64,000 bases of DNA from Actinophytocola xinjiangensis (GCF_001921215.1 NZ_MSIF01000017.1:62001-126000), one strand, 5' to 3'; shown: positions 8,211 through 16,004, numbered from the stretch's first letter. Numbers and translations: made by a program. Notes: a model not told the origin generated them from the letters alone.

Positions 8211-10211
8211 ATGAACCGACTCGTCCGGTCCACCAGTCCGTACCTGCGTCAACACGCGGGTAATCCAGTGGATTGGCAGGAGTGGGGCACCGAGGCGTTC
8301 GCCGAGGCCCGTCGCCGCGACGTGCCGATCCTGCTGTCCATCGGCTACGCGGCCTGTCACTGGTGCCACGTCATGGCGCACGAGTCGTTCGAGGACGACG
8401 AGGTGGCGGCCGTGATGAACGAGCACTTCGTCAACATCAAGGTCGACCGCGAGGAACGCCCCGACGTCGACGCGGTCTACATGACCGCCACCCAGGCGAT
8501 GACCGGCCACGGCGGCTGGCCGATGACCTGTTTCCTGACCCCCGACGGCGCCCCGTTCCACTGCGGCACCTACTACCCGCCGGCACCCCGGCACGGCCAG
8601 CCCTCCTTCCGTCAGCTGCTGGAGGCGGTCGACGAGGCGTGGTCGGACCGGGGGGCGGAGGTCCGCGAGGCCGGCGAGCGCGTCGTCGCCCAACTGGCCA
8701 GGCAGACCGAGGCCCTGCCGCCCTCGCCGGTGGACCCGGCGGCCCTGGACGGCGCGGCCGCCGCGATGCTGCCCGAGTACGACCGCCGCCACGGCGGTTT
8801 CGGCACCGCGCCGAAGTTCCCGCCGACGATGGTGCTGGAGTTCCTGCTGCGCCACCACGAGCGCACCGGCTCGGTCGAGGCGCTGTCCATCGCGGAGGGC
8901 ACGGCCGCCGCCATGGCCGCCGGCGGCCTCAACGACCAGCTCGACGGCGGCTTCGCCCGCTACAGCGTCGACGCCGGCTGGGTGGTGCCGCACTTCGAGA
9001 AAATGCTCTACGACAACGCCCTGCTGCTGCGCTTCTACGCCCACCTGGCGGTCCGCACGCGCTCGGACCGCTACCGCGAGGTCGCCACCGCGACCGCGCG
9101 GTTCCTGCTGGGCCGCCTGCGCACCGCCGACGGCGGTTTCGCCGCGTCGCTGGACGCCGACACCGACGGCGTCGAGGGCCTCACCTACGCCTGGACCCCG
9201 GCGCAGCTGGTCGAGGTCCTCGGCGAGGACGACGGCGCCTGGGCGGCGGACCTGCTCGGGGTGACGGCCGCCGGCACGTTCGAGCACGGCACGTCGACCC
9301 TGCGCCTGCTGCGCGAACCCGAGGTCCCGGCCCGCTGGGAGCGGGTGCGGGTGGCCCTGCTGGCCGCCCGCGACACCCGCCCCCAGCCCGCGCGCGACGA
9401 CAAGGTCGTGACCGCGTGGAACGGCCTGACGATCGGAGCCCTTGCACACGCCGGCACGCTGCTCGACGAGCCGTCGTGGGTGGCCGCGGCGGTCGCGGCG
9501 GCCACGCTGGTCGTCGACCGGCACCTGGTCGAGGGCCGACTGCGCCGCGCGTCCCGCGACGGCGTGGTCGGTGACGCGGCCGGCGTGCTGGAGGACTACG
9601 GCTGCCTGGCCGACGGCCTGCTCGCGCTGCACCAGGCCACCGCCGACCCCCACTGGCTGGACGTGGCGACCGGACTGCTGGACACGGCCCTGGCCCACTT
9701 CACCGACCAGGACGCCGACGGCGCCTTCCACGACACCGCCGACGACGCCGACGCGCTGGTCTGGCGCCCGTCCGACCCGGCCGACAACGCCAGCCCGTCC
9801 GGGGCGTCGGCGCTGGCCGGGGCGTTGCTGACGGCCTCGGCCCTGGTCGGCCCGGACCGCGCGGGCGACTACCGGGCGCGCGCCGAGTCGGCGGTGGCCA
9901 GGGCCGGGCTGCTGGCCGAGCGTGCCCCCCGTTTCGCCGGGCATTGGCTGTCGGTGGCCGAGGCCCTGGCCGCCGGTCCGGTCCAGGTCGCCGTCGTCGG
10001 CGCCGAGGACGACCGCCGCCGGGCCCTGGCCGAGGCCGCGCGGCGCACGGCGCCCGGCGGGGCCGTGGTCCTGGTCGGCGGCCCGGACGAGGCGCCGTTG
10101 CTGGCCGACCGTCCGCTGGTCGACGGCCTGCCGGCGGCGTACGTGTGCCACGGGTACGTGTGTGACCGCCCGGTCACCGAGGTCGCGGACCTGCTCACCG
10201 CACTCGCCTGA
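8211..10211 (+). CDS. DUF255 thioredoxin-fold / YyaL-like protein
   Basis: 666 aa. The N-terminal thioredoxin-like domain holds the CxxC-type motif [14 protein letters not shown], followed by [14 protein letters not shown] and [11 protein letters not shown]. The larger C-terminal part is the six-hairpin glycosidase-like domain ([21 protein letters not shown]). The family resembles human SPATA20; its substrate is not established. ATG 8211 fits the family start and has AGGATGG upstream; ATG 8202 is an alternative. In mycobacteria it follows mca and a small membrane gene (Rv1082-Rv1084); here an Abi cassette separates them and the first dozen codons look replaced. A CCTGCG hairpin lies at 8176-8190. 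Confidence 0.85.
   Translation: MNRLVRSTSPYLRQHAGNPVDWQEWGTEAFAEARRRDVPILLSIGYAACHWCHVMAHESFEDDEVAAVMNEHFVNIKVDREERPDVDAVYMTATQAMTGHGGWPMTCFLTPDGAPFHCGTYYPPAPRHGQPSFRQLLEAVDEAWSDRGAEVREAGERVVAQLARQTEALPPSPVDPAALDGAAAAMLPEYDRRHGGFGTAPKFPPTMVLEFLLRHHERTGSVEALSIAEGTAAAMAAGGLNDQLDGGFARYSVDAGWVVPHFEKMLYDNALLLRFYAHLAVRTRSDRYREVATATARFLLGRLRTADGGFAASLDADTDGVEGLTYAWTPAQLVEVLGEDDGAWAADLLGVTAAGTFEHGTSTLRLLREPEVPARWERVRVALLAARDTRPQPARDDKVVTAWNGLTIGALAHAGTLLDEPSWVAAAVAAATLVVDRHLVEGRLRRASRDGVVGDAAGVLEDYGCLADGLLALHQATADPHWLDVATGLLDTALAHFTDQDADGAFHDTADDADALVWRPSDPADNASPSGASALAGALLTASALVGPDRAGDYRARAESAVARAGLLAERAPRFAGHWLSVAEALAAGPVQVAVVGAEDDRRRALAEAARRTAPGGAVVLVGGPDEAPLLADRPLVDGLPAAYVCHGYVCDRPVTEVADLLTALA
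8235..8248 (+). repeat. Right junction repeat of the Abi insertion
   Basis: AGTCCGTACCTGCG, the partner of 7106-7123, located in codons 9-13 of the intact DUF255 gene. Confidence 0.55.
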
Positions 10212-10220
10212 CCCGGGCGT

Positions 10221-10303
10221 CCGATCCCTGCCCTGCCCTGTCCGGCCCAGGTGTCCGATCCGCTGCCCTGCCTTACCCGGGTGCCCGATCCGTTGCCCTG
10301 TCT
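10221..10303. repeat. Degenerate ~30-bp tandem repeat
   Basis: Three units, each opening with CCGATCC (10221, 10255, 10285) followed by TGCCCTG-rich sequence. It starts just after the DUF255 gene stop. No gene is present. Confidence 0.5.
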
Positions 10304-10684
10304 GACCGGCTGGCCGCAGCGTGTTCACTGCCGAGCCGGCCCCGACCCTGTGGCCCCGACCCTGTGGCCCGGCCCGACCGGCTGGCCGCAGTGTCCGTTC
10401 ACTCCTGAGGCTGCTCGGCGTCCTGTGGTTCCTGTTTGACCGGCTGGCCGCAGCGTCCGGTCACTCCCGAGACAGCTCGGCCCCCTGTGGACTCTGTCCG
10501 ACCCAGCTGGCCGCCCGGTCCGTTCACTGCCGAGCCGGCCCCGACCCTGCGGACCCTGCCTGACCGGCTGGCCGCTGCGTTCGTTCACTCCCGAGGCGGC
10601 CCCGACCCTGTGGGCCCTGCCCGACCAGCTGACCGCCGCGTCCATTCGCTCGTCAGGCCACCCCGCCCCCTGTGGACAAACCCC
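10304..10684. repeat. Six-unit ~62-bp tandem repeat array
   Basis: Units begin with GACCGGCTGGCCGC or a variant at 10304, 10376, 10438, 10500, 10562 and 10623, so the period is 72, then 62, 62, 62 and 61 bp. Conserved parts are the GGCTGGCCGC head, GTTCACTCCCGAG in the middle and CCTGTGG near the end. The first unit contains an extra internal repeat of CCCGACCCTGTGG. The last unit ends in TGTGGACAA, the core also found in the dispersed repeats at 28-32 kb. No coding potential. Confidence 0.75.
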
Positions 10685-10780
10685 GCGCGAGCCCCGGCCC
10701 TGTCGGTGTCTCTCACTACCCTTGAAACAGGGGTCCCCCTGGGGGAGTGCGGGAAGACACGGGCAGTGGTGTTTGCTTTC

Positions 10781-10862
10781 GCACCGGCACCGGCACCGGC
10801 ACCGGCACCGGCACCGATGAGGGCGAGGGCGCCGGCGAGGGCGAGGGCGAGGCGAGGGCCGG
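10781..10862. repeat. Adjacent hexanucleotide microsatellites
   Basis: About six CACCGG units are followed by interrupted GAGGGC units. Upstream, a TCCCCC-T-GGGGGA palindrome lies near 10733-10745. Together with the 62-bp array it fills a 770-bp gap that has no gene before 10982. Confidence 0.7.
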
Positions 10863-10944
10863 GGTGAGGTGGGGCGAGGGCCGACCCGTTCCACCCCCAG
10901 CGAACACCACGGCGGTAATGGCGGGTCTTCTGTAAGCTCTGTAT

Positions 10945-10955
10945 TGATGTAATCA
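10945..10955. promoter_or_regulatory. Dyad in the promoter region of the 10982 gene
   Basis: TGAT-GTA-ATCA, in a locally AT-rich stretch, flanked by direct repeats of TGTAAGC (10931-10937 and 10956-10962). Likely promoter/operator area; no regulator identified. Confidence 0.35.
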
Positions 10956-10981
10956 TGTAAGCCAGCCGTGCGGAGGCTGCC

Positions 10982-11614
10982 ATGTTCGACCAGTGCGGGG
11001 TGGAATTCCAGATGGGACCAAGAGGACACCGATGGGGCGGCGGACCGGGCCGAGGCTGGGGCGGTGGCCCCAAGGGCGGCCGGGGTGGCTGGCAGAAGGC
11101 CGATCTCCCGTCGGCTGACGACGCGTCGGCCTGGTTCGCCGGCCGGCTGCCGGAGGGCTGGTTCACCGAGCCCCCGATCGTGGTCGTCGACCGCGAGGAG
11201 ATCACCGTCGTGGGCCAGCTCCCGGCCCTGGAGGGCGACTTCGCCGACGACGCGGCCCGCGCGGCCGCCGAGTCCGGCCGCATCAGCCGCTACCGCGAGG
11301 AGACCCGCGACGAGCGGATCGAGATCGCCCGTCAGGCCGAGCACCGCTACGGCCGCAAGGTGGCGTGGGGCGCGCGGATCGGCGACACCGAGGAACTGTT
11401 CACGACGCTGTCGGTCCCGGTCATGACCCGTCTGCGCCAGGAGGAGCGGCTGATCCTGGACACCCTGGTCGACGCCGGGGTGGCCCGTTCCCGCTCCGAG
11501 GCGCTGGCCTGGGCGGTGCGCCTGGTCGGCGAGCACGCCGACGAGTGGCTGACCGAACTGCGCAACGCCATGACCAAGGTCGACGACCTGCGGGCCAAGG
11601 GCCCCGAACTCTGA
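10982..11614 (+). CDS. Hypothetical protein with Gly-rich N-terminus
   Basis: 210 aa. Residues about 10-37 are a low-complexity G/R/W/P tract (HRWGGGPGRGWGGG). The rest is a charged, helical, soluble domain (ITVVGQLPALEGDF..., RYREETRDERIEIARQAEHRYGRKVAWG, ELFTTLSVPVMTRLRQEERLILDTLVDAGVARSRSEALAWAVR). The C-terminal part resembles ribbon-helix-helix style segments (TRLRQEERLILDTLVDAGVA). GGAGG seven nt upstream supports ATG 10982; ATG 11012 is possible. I do not recognise the family. Confidence 0.75.
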   Translation: MFDQCGVEFQMGPRGHRWGGGPGRGWGGGPKGGRGGWQKADLPSADDASAWFAGRLPEGWFTEPPIVVVDREEITVVGQLPALEGDFADDAARAAAESGRISRYREETRDERIEIARQAEHRYGRKVAWGARIGDTEELFTTLSVPVMTRLRQEERLILDTLVDAGVARSRSEALAWAVRLVGEHADEWLTELRNAMTKVDDLRAKGPEL

Positions 11615-11623
11615 CCCCTGGTC

Positions 11624-12097
11624 TCACGCGCCGGCGGCCGCCTCCCCCGGGGGCGGTCGCCGCTGTTGGTACTGGCTGACGATGGCGTCCAGCGCGGCGC
11701 CGAACAGTTCGCGGCCCTCCGTCGGGAGCGGTTCGACGAGTTTGCTCAGCTGGTCGCCGATCTCCGCGTGAAAGGCCGTCGCGGCGGCCCGGCCGGCGTC
11801 GGTGAGTGTGACCTGGACCGCGCGTCGGTTGCCGGGGACCGGTGAGCGGCGCGCGAGGCCGCGGCGCTCGGCCCGGTCCATGAGCCCGGTGAGCGCGGCC
11901 CGCTCGACGTTGAACGCCTGGGCGAGTTCTGCCATGCCGCGAGGTCCGTCGAGCAGGACGCACAGGAGTCTGGCCTGGACGGCGGTGAGGTCGTGGCGGA
12001 CGGACGTGCGCGCGTAGATCTCCTGTACCAGCATCGTGAGCTGGACAAGCCCTGCGGCGATGTCCGCCTGGCCGCACTGGTGCTGTCGTTCGTCCAC
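11624..12097 (-). CDS. MarR-family transcriptional regulator
   Basis: 157 aa winged helix-turn-helix (LTAVQARLLCVLLDGPRGMAEL, then VERAALTGLMDRAERRGLARR and the wing PGNRRAVQVTLTDAGRA). GTG 12097 is preferred to ATG 12112: a -10 hexamer TACTGT ends 6 nt before it, so a leaderless message fits, whereas ATG 12112 falls inside that promoter and operator. It is divergent from two F420-type oxidoreductase genes and shares a 51-bp double palindrome with them. It probably represses both itself and the oxidoreductases until a small-molecule ligand binds. Confidence 0.85.
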   Translation of the reverse strand: MDERQHQCGQADIAAGLVQLTMLVQEIYARTSVRHDLTAVQARLLCVLLDGPRGMAELAQAFNVERAALTGLMDRAERRGLARRSPVPGNRRAVQVTLTDAGRAAATAFHAEIGDQLSKLVEPLPTEGRELFGAALDAIVSQYQQRRPPPGEAAAGA

Positions 12098-12102
12098 GTC
12101 GT

Positions 12103-12153
12103 AACAGTACATGGCGCGTACTGTTAACGACGTGTACTGTACGCGTCGTTAAC
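12103..12153. promoter_or_regulatory. Double palindrome MarR operator with divergent promoters
   Basis: Two overlapping dyads: AACAGTAC-N7-GTACTGTT (12103-12125) and GTTAACGACG-N11-CGTCGTTAAC (12123-12153). Each contains a TACTGT -10: 12109-12104 for marR on the minus strand and 12135-12140 for the plus-strand operon. Occupancy would block both promoters. Confidence 0.65.
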
Positions 12154-12168
12154 AACGAGGGGTGGGAG

Positions 12169-12600
12169 ATGTCGTTCACCGAGGAAGAGATCGGCTACCT
12201 CAAGTCCCAGCCACTGGCCCGCCTGGCCACCGTGGGGTCCGACGACCAGCCGGACGTGTCCCCGGTCGGCTTCGAGTTCGACGGAACGTACCTGTACGTG
12301 GGCGGGCTCGACGTCACCAGGACCAGGAAGTACCGCAACGTCGCGGCCGGGAAGACCAAGGTCGCCCTGGTTGTCGACGATCTGGCGTCGGTGAATCCGT
12401 GGACCCCGCGCTACCTGCGGATCTACGGGAACGCCGAGCTGGTCGAACGTCAGGGACAGTTCGGCGCCGGGGCCTACCTGCGCATCGAGCCCACCGTGTC
12501 GTGGAGCTTCAACCTGGCCGGCGACCCCTTCGGCCACGACCGGGAGATCACGGTCGGGCGCACCGTCCATCGAACGCCCTCAAGAGAGAGAGTCACATGA
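12169..12600 (+). CDS. PPOX-class F420-dependent oxidoreductase
   Basis: 143 aa split beta-barrel of the pyridoxamine-oxidase-like superfamily (F420/FMN binding). Diagnostic stretches are SQPLARLATVGSDDQPDVSPVGF at the start, RKYRNVAAGKTKVALVVDDL in the middle and the ending EITVGRTVHR. GAGG and GGGAG precede ATG 12169. It overlaps the next gene by four bases (ATGA) and is divergent from marR, so the pair is likely induced together. Substrate unknown. Confidence 0.8.
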   Translation: MSFTEEEIGYLKSQPLARLATVGSDDQPDVSPVGFEFDGTYLYVGGLDVTRTRKYRNVAAGKTKVALVVDDLASVNPWTPRYLRIYGNAELVERQGQFGAGAYLRIEPTVSWSFNLAGDPFGHDREITVGRTVHRTPSRERVT

Positions 12601-13061
12601 CCTTCAACGTCCCGTCCGGTACCCGCGGAGCCCGCCAACCCAAGGCGAGCGCCTTCCTGCGCCTGATGAACAACGCGGCCATGAAGCGGGTCCGCCGCAA
12701 GGGCGGTCGGGTCATGGGCATGAACGCCCTGGTCCTGCACACCGTCGGCGCCAGGAGCGGGGCCGAGCGCGCCACCCCGCTCGCGTGGTTCCCCGGCGAG
12801 GACGGCTCCCGGCTGATCGCCGCCTCCGCCGCCGGCGCGCAGGCCAACCCGGCCTGGTACCACAACCTCGCCGCCAACCCGGACAAGGTCCACATCGAGA
12901 TCGACGGCGGCAAGGTTCCCGTCGACGTCGAGCAGCTTCACGGCGCCGAGCGCGAAGCCGCCTGGAAGACGATCGTCACCGCGACGGCCAGGTTCGCGCA
13001 GTACCAGGAGAAGACCGACCGCGAGATCCCCGTCATCCGCCTGACTCCGCGCGCGGAGTGA
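12597..13061 (+). CDS. DDN-type deazaflavin (F420)-dependent nitroreductase family protein
   Basis: 154 aa. The motif series LVLHTVGARSGAERATPLAWF, then NPAWYHNLAANPDKVHIEI and the ending REIPVIRLTPR is that of the F420H2-dependent Ddn/Rv3547 family. This family reduces quinones and activates nitroimidazole drugs in mycobacteria. An N-terminal basic segment (MKRVRRKGGRVMG) precedes the barrel. The start overlaps the upstream stop (ATGA) and AGAGAGAG is the ribosome-binding site. Physiological substrate not determinable here. Confidence 0.85.
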   Translation: MTFNVPSGTRGARQPKASAFLRLMNNAAMKRVRRKGGRVMGMNALVLHTVGARSGAERATPLAWFPGEDGSRLIAASAAGAQANPAWYHNLAANPDKVHIEIDGGKVPVDVEQLHGAEREAAWKTIVTATARFAQYQEKTDREIPVIRLTPRAE

Positions 13062-13075
13062 AGGCCTGGGCCCGC

Positions 13076-13246
13076 TCAGGAGTCGCGGGACCTGGCCGAC
13101 CTGTCGAGAGCATCGAGGTCGATACCGAAGCGGGCGGCCGCGTCGCCAAGGCTGACGCGATCGCCGGTGTCGGTGGCCGTACGCCTGATCGCCATGGTGA
13201 GGAGAGCGGCGTCCTGGAGCCGCTCAAGCCTGTCGTTCTGGTTCAG
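13076..13246 (-). CDS. Small ORF coupled to DUF397, apparent CTG start
   Basis: 56 aa, mostly helical and charged (LERLQDAALLTMAIRRTA... VSLGDAAARFGIDLDALD). No ATG/GTG/TTG is near the natural beginning. CTG 13246 has GGGAG six nt upstream and overlaps the DUF397 stop as CTGA, the same geometry as ATGA coupling. An internal ATG (MAIRRTA) would give a shorter product. The tail resembles HTH-like helices but no family is recognised. Confidence 0.45.
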   Translation of the reverse strand: MNQNDRLERLQDAALLTMAIRRTATDTGDRVSLGDAAARFGIDLDALDRSARSRDS

Positions 13247-13473
13247 GATGAACTCCCGCGTCGGCCGAACCGGTCGGCCCTGACGGCGGTGAGGAACGGC
13301 TCCGGGTCGGCGAGGGCGATGCGGTGGTCGTTCGCCGCGCCGAACGCCGTCTTGGAGTCGCGCACCTCGGCCCACCCGGACCGCCGCGCGATCTCCACGC
13401 AACTCTGGTTCGGCTGGCTGACGGTGGCCTTGCGGAAGTCGGACTCGGTGAACGTCGGTCGGATGCTGCGCAT
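13243..13473 (-). CDS. DUF397 protein
   Basis: 76 aa. The DUF397 signature is nearly complete: FTESDFRKATVSQPNQSCVEIA, then VRDSKTAFG and the end LADPEPFLTAVRADRF. DUF397 proteins are small partners of neighbouring DUF5753 XRE regulators in actinomycetes (BldB/WhiJ-like systems; toxin-antitoxin-like behaviour is proposed). The usual partner lies just upstream at 13503-14040 but is truncated. ATG 13473 has GGGAG nine nt upstream. Confidence 0.8.
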   Translation of the reverse strand: MRSIRPTFTESDFRKATVSQPNQSCVEIARRSGWAEVRDSKTAFGAANDHRIALADPEPFLTAVRADRFGRRGSSS

Positions 13474-13502
13474 CGCGGCGGGCTCCCTCGGGGACTCGGG
13501 CA

Positions 13503-14040
13503 CTACTGGAAATCGCGGGCTACCTGACGCATGAACGCCCGGGACTCCTCGAAGCCCAGCGCCGCGGTGGACATGCGCGTCCACGCCTGCTCGCGCTTGG
13601 CCAGGGCCTTCTTGTCGTCGAGATAGCGTATCTCCGTGTCGTCCTCGGTGTAAGCCAGTTCGAGCGGCCCGGCGGCGCCGGGCGACGGGATCTGCAACAG
13701 GATGAACCGGGTGCCGATCGGCGATCGACGGCCTGGCGGCGCGTTGAACGGCATCACCTGGATCATGATGTTCGGCCGGTTGGACAGTTTGATCAGATAG
13801 TCGAGCTGTTCCCGCATCACGGCTTCGCCGCCCCAGACGCGACGTAGGCAGGACTCGGACAGCACGAAGTGCACGGTCGGCGGGTCCGTCTTGTCGTAGA
13901 TCTGTTGGCGCCCCAGGCGGGCCTTGATGCGGTCGTCCATGGTCACGCCGTCCTCGTCCGGCAGGTCGGCGTGCAGCGCCCGGACGTAGGACTCGCACTG
14001 CGCCAGCCCCGGGACCACCTCGACGTCGACGGCGAGCTGC
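13503..14040 (-). pseudogene. Truncated DUF5753 regulator lacking its HTH
   Basis: The C-terminal DUF5753 domain is well preserved (VPGLAQCESYVRALHADLP, QQIYDKTDPPTVHFVLSESCLRR, PNIMIQVMPFNA and the end FEESRAFMRQVARDF). The N-terminal XRE helix-turn-helix of about 70-80 residues, normally present, is missing. Upstream of VDVEVVPGL the frame runs antisense to another gene fragment on the plus strand. A protein could still start at an internal Met. Paired with DUF397 downstream. Confidence 0.6.
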
Positions 14041-14189
14041 GGTTCACCCTGGGCGGCTCCACCCAGGACTGGCAGTACATCGCGTTCGAACGCCCGGCGC
14101 TGGAACGGTTCGTCCGGCTCGCGCACGAGGTGCTGGCCCTGCGCGAGCCCGCCGACAGGAAAGCGGACCGCCCGACGGCCGTGGCCTGA
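14019..14189 (+). pseudogene. 3' fragment of an unrelated plus-strand gene
   Basis: Encodes LDVDGELRFTLGGSTQDWQY, then AFERPALERFVRLAHEVLALREP and a stop. The segment reads like the C-terminal half of a small actinobacterial hypothetical protein. It begins exactly where the DUF5753 reading frame on the other strand loses homology, so the two fragments probably mark a deletion or recombination joint. Confidence 0.4.
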
Positions 14190-14295
14190 CGCGTTCGCCG
14201 GCTCCTTACCGTGGGAGGAGCCAGCGCGCCCGGTGGGGCGACGCGTCGACCCTCGCTACCGTGGCGAGCCAGGTTGCCGGACAAGGGGAGAGCTG

Positions 14296-14847
14296 ATGGC
14301 GCCGGTCCTTGGCCTGGTCGGGTCGTCCGCCGGAGGCGTTGAGCAGATCCTGCCCCGGCTGATCGAGCCCCTGCTGGAGCGTGGCTGGCGCGTCGCCGTC
14401 ACCCTCACTCCCACCGCGGCGACCTGGCTGGACGCCAGCGGCGAGATCTCGAGGATCGAGCAGCGCACGGGGTATCCCGTGCGCTGGCAGCCGAGACTGC
14501 CCGGCGAGACCAGTCCGCACCCGCCGCTCGACTGCCACGCGGTCGTCCCCGCCACGGCCAACACGGTCGCCAAGCTCGCCCTCGGCATAGCGGACAACCA
14601 GGCGCTGACCCAGGTGTGCGAGGCGATCGGCCTCGGTGCGGCACCGGTCGTCGTCTTCCCCCGGGTCAACGCGGCGCACGTGCGCCACCCGTCGTGGGGC
14701 GGGCACGTCGCCGCCCTCCAGTTGGCCGGCGTCCACCTGGTGACCGGTGACGACGTCTGGTCGCTGCACGAGCCGCGTTCGGCCCCGGGCCGTGAGCTCC
14801 CCTGGGTCACGATCGTCGAGACGATCGTCGCCGCTGTTCGCGGCTAG
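14296..14847 (+). CDS. Flavoprotein (Dfp-like) family protein
   Basis: 183 aa. Rossmann-like flavoprotein fold: GLVGSSAGGVEQI near the N-terminus, DCHAVVPATANTVAKLALGIADN in the middle (the AP-x-T-AN-T loop of HFCD/Dfp flavoproteins) and PVVVFPRVNAAHVRHPSWGGHV near the C-terminus. Such proteins bind FMN and often decarboxylate cysteine-containing substrates; its substrate is unknown. AAGGGGAG five nt upstream fixes ATG 14296. It stands alone. Confidence 0.8.
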   Translation: MAPVLGLVGSSAGGVEQILPRLIEPLLERGWRVAVTLTPTAATWLDASGEISRIEQRTGYPVRWQPRLPGETSPHPPLDCHAVVPATANTVAKLALGIADNQALTQVCEAIGLGAAPVVVFPRVNAAHVRHPSWGGHVAALQLAGVHLVTGDDVWSLHEPRSAPGRELPWVTIVETIVAAVRG

Positions 14848-14896
14848 GCGTGCCGGCACCGACGATCGCCTCGCGGGGCGGTTCACCTGCCCGGTG

Positions 14897-15307
14897 TCAG
14901 TGCTTCGTGGCCAGGTGGATCAGTCCCGCCTCGGTGGGGCGGAAGCCGCAGGCGTCGAGGTAGAAGCGTCGCACCTCCGGCTCGAAGTCGACGTGCAGCC
15001 ACTCACAGCCCGCCGCACGTGCCCGCGCCGCCGCCAGGTGGACGACCGCCGTCGCGATACCGCGACGCTGGTACGAGCCCCGGGTCTTCGTGTCGATCAG
15101 GAAGGCGTGGTCCGCACCGTCCCACGCCACGTTCACAAAGCCGACCAGGACTCCTTCGCCGTCGCGGGCAGCCACCCAGCCGAGGCTGTGCCGCCTGACC
15201 CGGTTCCACCACCCGGGCACGGCGTCGCCGCCATGCGACCGGACGAGGTCAACCATCTCGTCGTCGGTGATGGGATCCCGCCAGGTGTAGGAGATCGCGT
15301 CGCTCAC
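14897..15307 (-). CDS. GNAT-family N-acetyltransferase
   Basis: 136 aa. The GNAT core is visible: VGFVNVAW, then the acetyl-CoA loop DTKTRGSYQRRGIATAVVHLA (Q/R-x-x-G-x-G/A pattern), then VDFEPEVRRFYLDACGFRPT. Full length for a single-domain GNAT. GTG 15307 is the start. The acceptor substrate is unknown. It lies tail-on to the hemolysin III gene on the same strand. Confidence 0.85.
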   Translation of the reverse strand: MSDAISYTWRDPITDDEMVDLVRSHGGDAVPGWWNRVRRHSLGWVAARDGEGVLVGFVNVAWDGADHAFLIDTKTRGSYQRRGIATAVVHLAAARARAAGCEWLHVDFEPEVRRFYLDACGFRPTEAGLIHLATKH

Positions 15308-15325
15308 CCTGCTACCCAGCCGAGG

Positions 15326-15997
15326 CTAGGCGTACATGACCAGCCAGATCGCGATGTAGTGGGAGATGGCGGCCAGGACCGTGGCGGCGTGGAAGAACTC
15401 GTGGTGGCCGAAGACGTGGGCCCAGTGGTCGGGCCAGCGGGTGGCGTAGAAGACGGCGCCCAGCGTGTAGAACAGGCCGCCGACCAGGATCAGGATGAAG
15501 GCGGCCATGCCGGCGTTGGCCAGCAGTTCCGGCAGGACGAACACGGCCACCCAGCCGAGCGCGATGTACACGGGCGTGCCAAGCCAGCGGGGGGCGTGCG
15601 GCCACAGCAGTTTGAGGCCCACGCCGAACGCGGCGCCGGACCAGACGATGGTCAGGACGATGTAGCCGGTGGGCTGGGGCATCGCCAGCAGGGAGAACGG
15701 GGTGTAGGTGCCGGCGATGAAGATGAAGATCATCGAGTGGTCGAGGCGTTTCATCCACGCCCGCACGCGCAGGCTCTCCCACCACCGCCGGTGGTAGAGG
15801 GCGCTCACCCCGAACAGGCCGAGGACCGTCGCCCCGTAGATGGACGTGGCGAGCGCCGCGGTGCCGGACACGGTCGCGGCGGCCAGGGAGATCAGGGCCG
15901 CGCCGGTGGCCACGGAGACCAGGAACGACCAGTAGTGGATCACCCCGCGCAGGCGCGGCTTGGCGGGCCGGGGCGGGGTCAGGGTCGCGGCTTGCAC
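15326..15997 (-). CDS. trhA: Hemolysin III / TrhA family membrane protein
   Basis: 223 aa with seven predicted membrane helices. Family residues are LRGVIHYWSF, SALYHRRWW (S-x-x-x-H), MKRLDHSMIFIFIAGTYTPF (H and D), and FGHHEFFHAATV (H-x-x-x-H): the metal-site residues of the PAQR/hemolysin III superfamily. Proposed to maintain membrane energetics; haemolytic action is not implied. GTG 15997 was chosen over GTG 16030 because a -10 TAACCT lies 7 nt upstream and homologs start close to PRPAKPRLRG. Equivalent to Rv1085c by position. Confidence 0.85.
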   Translation of the reverse strand: MQAATLTPPRPAKPRLRGVIHYWSFLVSVATGAALISLAAATVSGTAALATSIYGATVLGLFGVSALYHRRWWESLRVRAWMKRLDHSMIFIFIAGTYTPFSLLAMPQPTGYIVLTIVWSGAAFGVGLKLLWPHAPRWLGTPVYIALGWVAVFVLPELLANAGMAAFILILVGGLFYTLGAVFYATRWPDHWAHVFGHHEFFHAATVLAAISHYIAIWLVMYA

Positions 15998-16004
15998 AAC
16001 AGGG

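Larger units (their letters stand above)
7124..8234 (+). mobile_element. Putative insertion carrying an RNA-Abi module
   Basis: About 1.1 kb between imperfect direct repeats at equivalent positions of one gene. The left copy of the gene start is decapitated; the right copy supplies a diverged but complete 5' end. That arrangement is typical of site-specific integration into a gene end that is then restored. It contains only the hairpin RNA and the Abi gene; no integrase or transposase is visible, so it would have to move in trans or be a reduced relic. Boundaries are approximate. Confidence 0.5.

Noticed and set aside
8145-10328. 727-cod frame antisense to the DUF255 gene, and similar long antisense frames (e.g. 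19823-21262, 21361-22743, 22929-24464, 53597-55198)
   Set aside because: High GC leaves few stops in the opposite frames; the translations are low-complexity and lack motifs, while the other strand encodes clear families.
10304-10684. 62-bp array as a CRISPR locus
   Set aside because: Units are contiguous and degenerate along their whole length, with no invariant repeat/variable spacer alternation and no cas genes.
10747-10935. 62-codon frame across the hexanucleotide repeats
   Set aside because: Translation is a GT/EG dipeptide run created by the microsatellites, without a ribosome-binding site.
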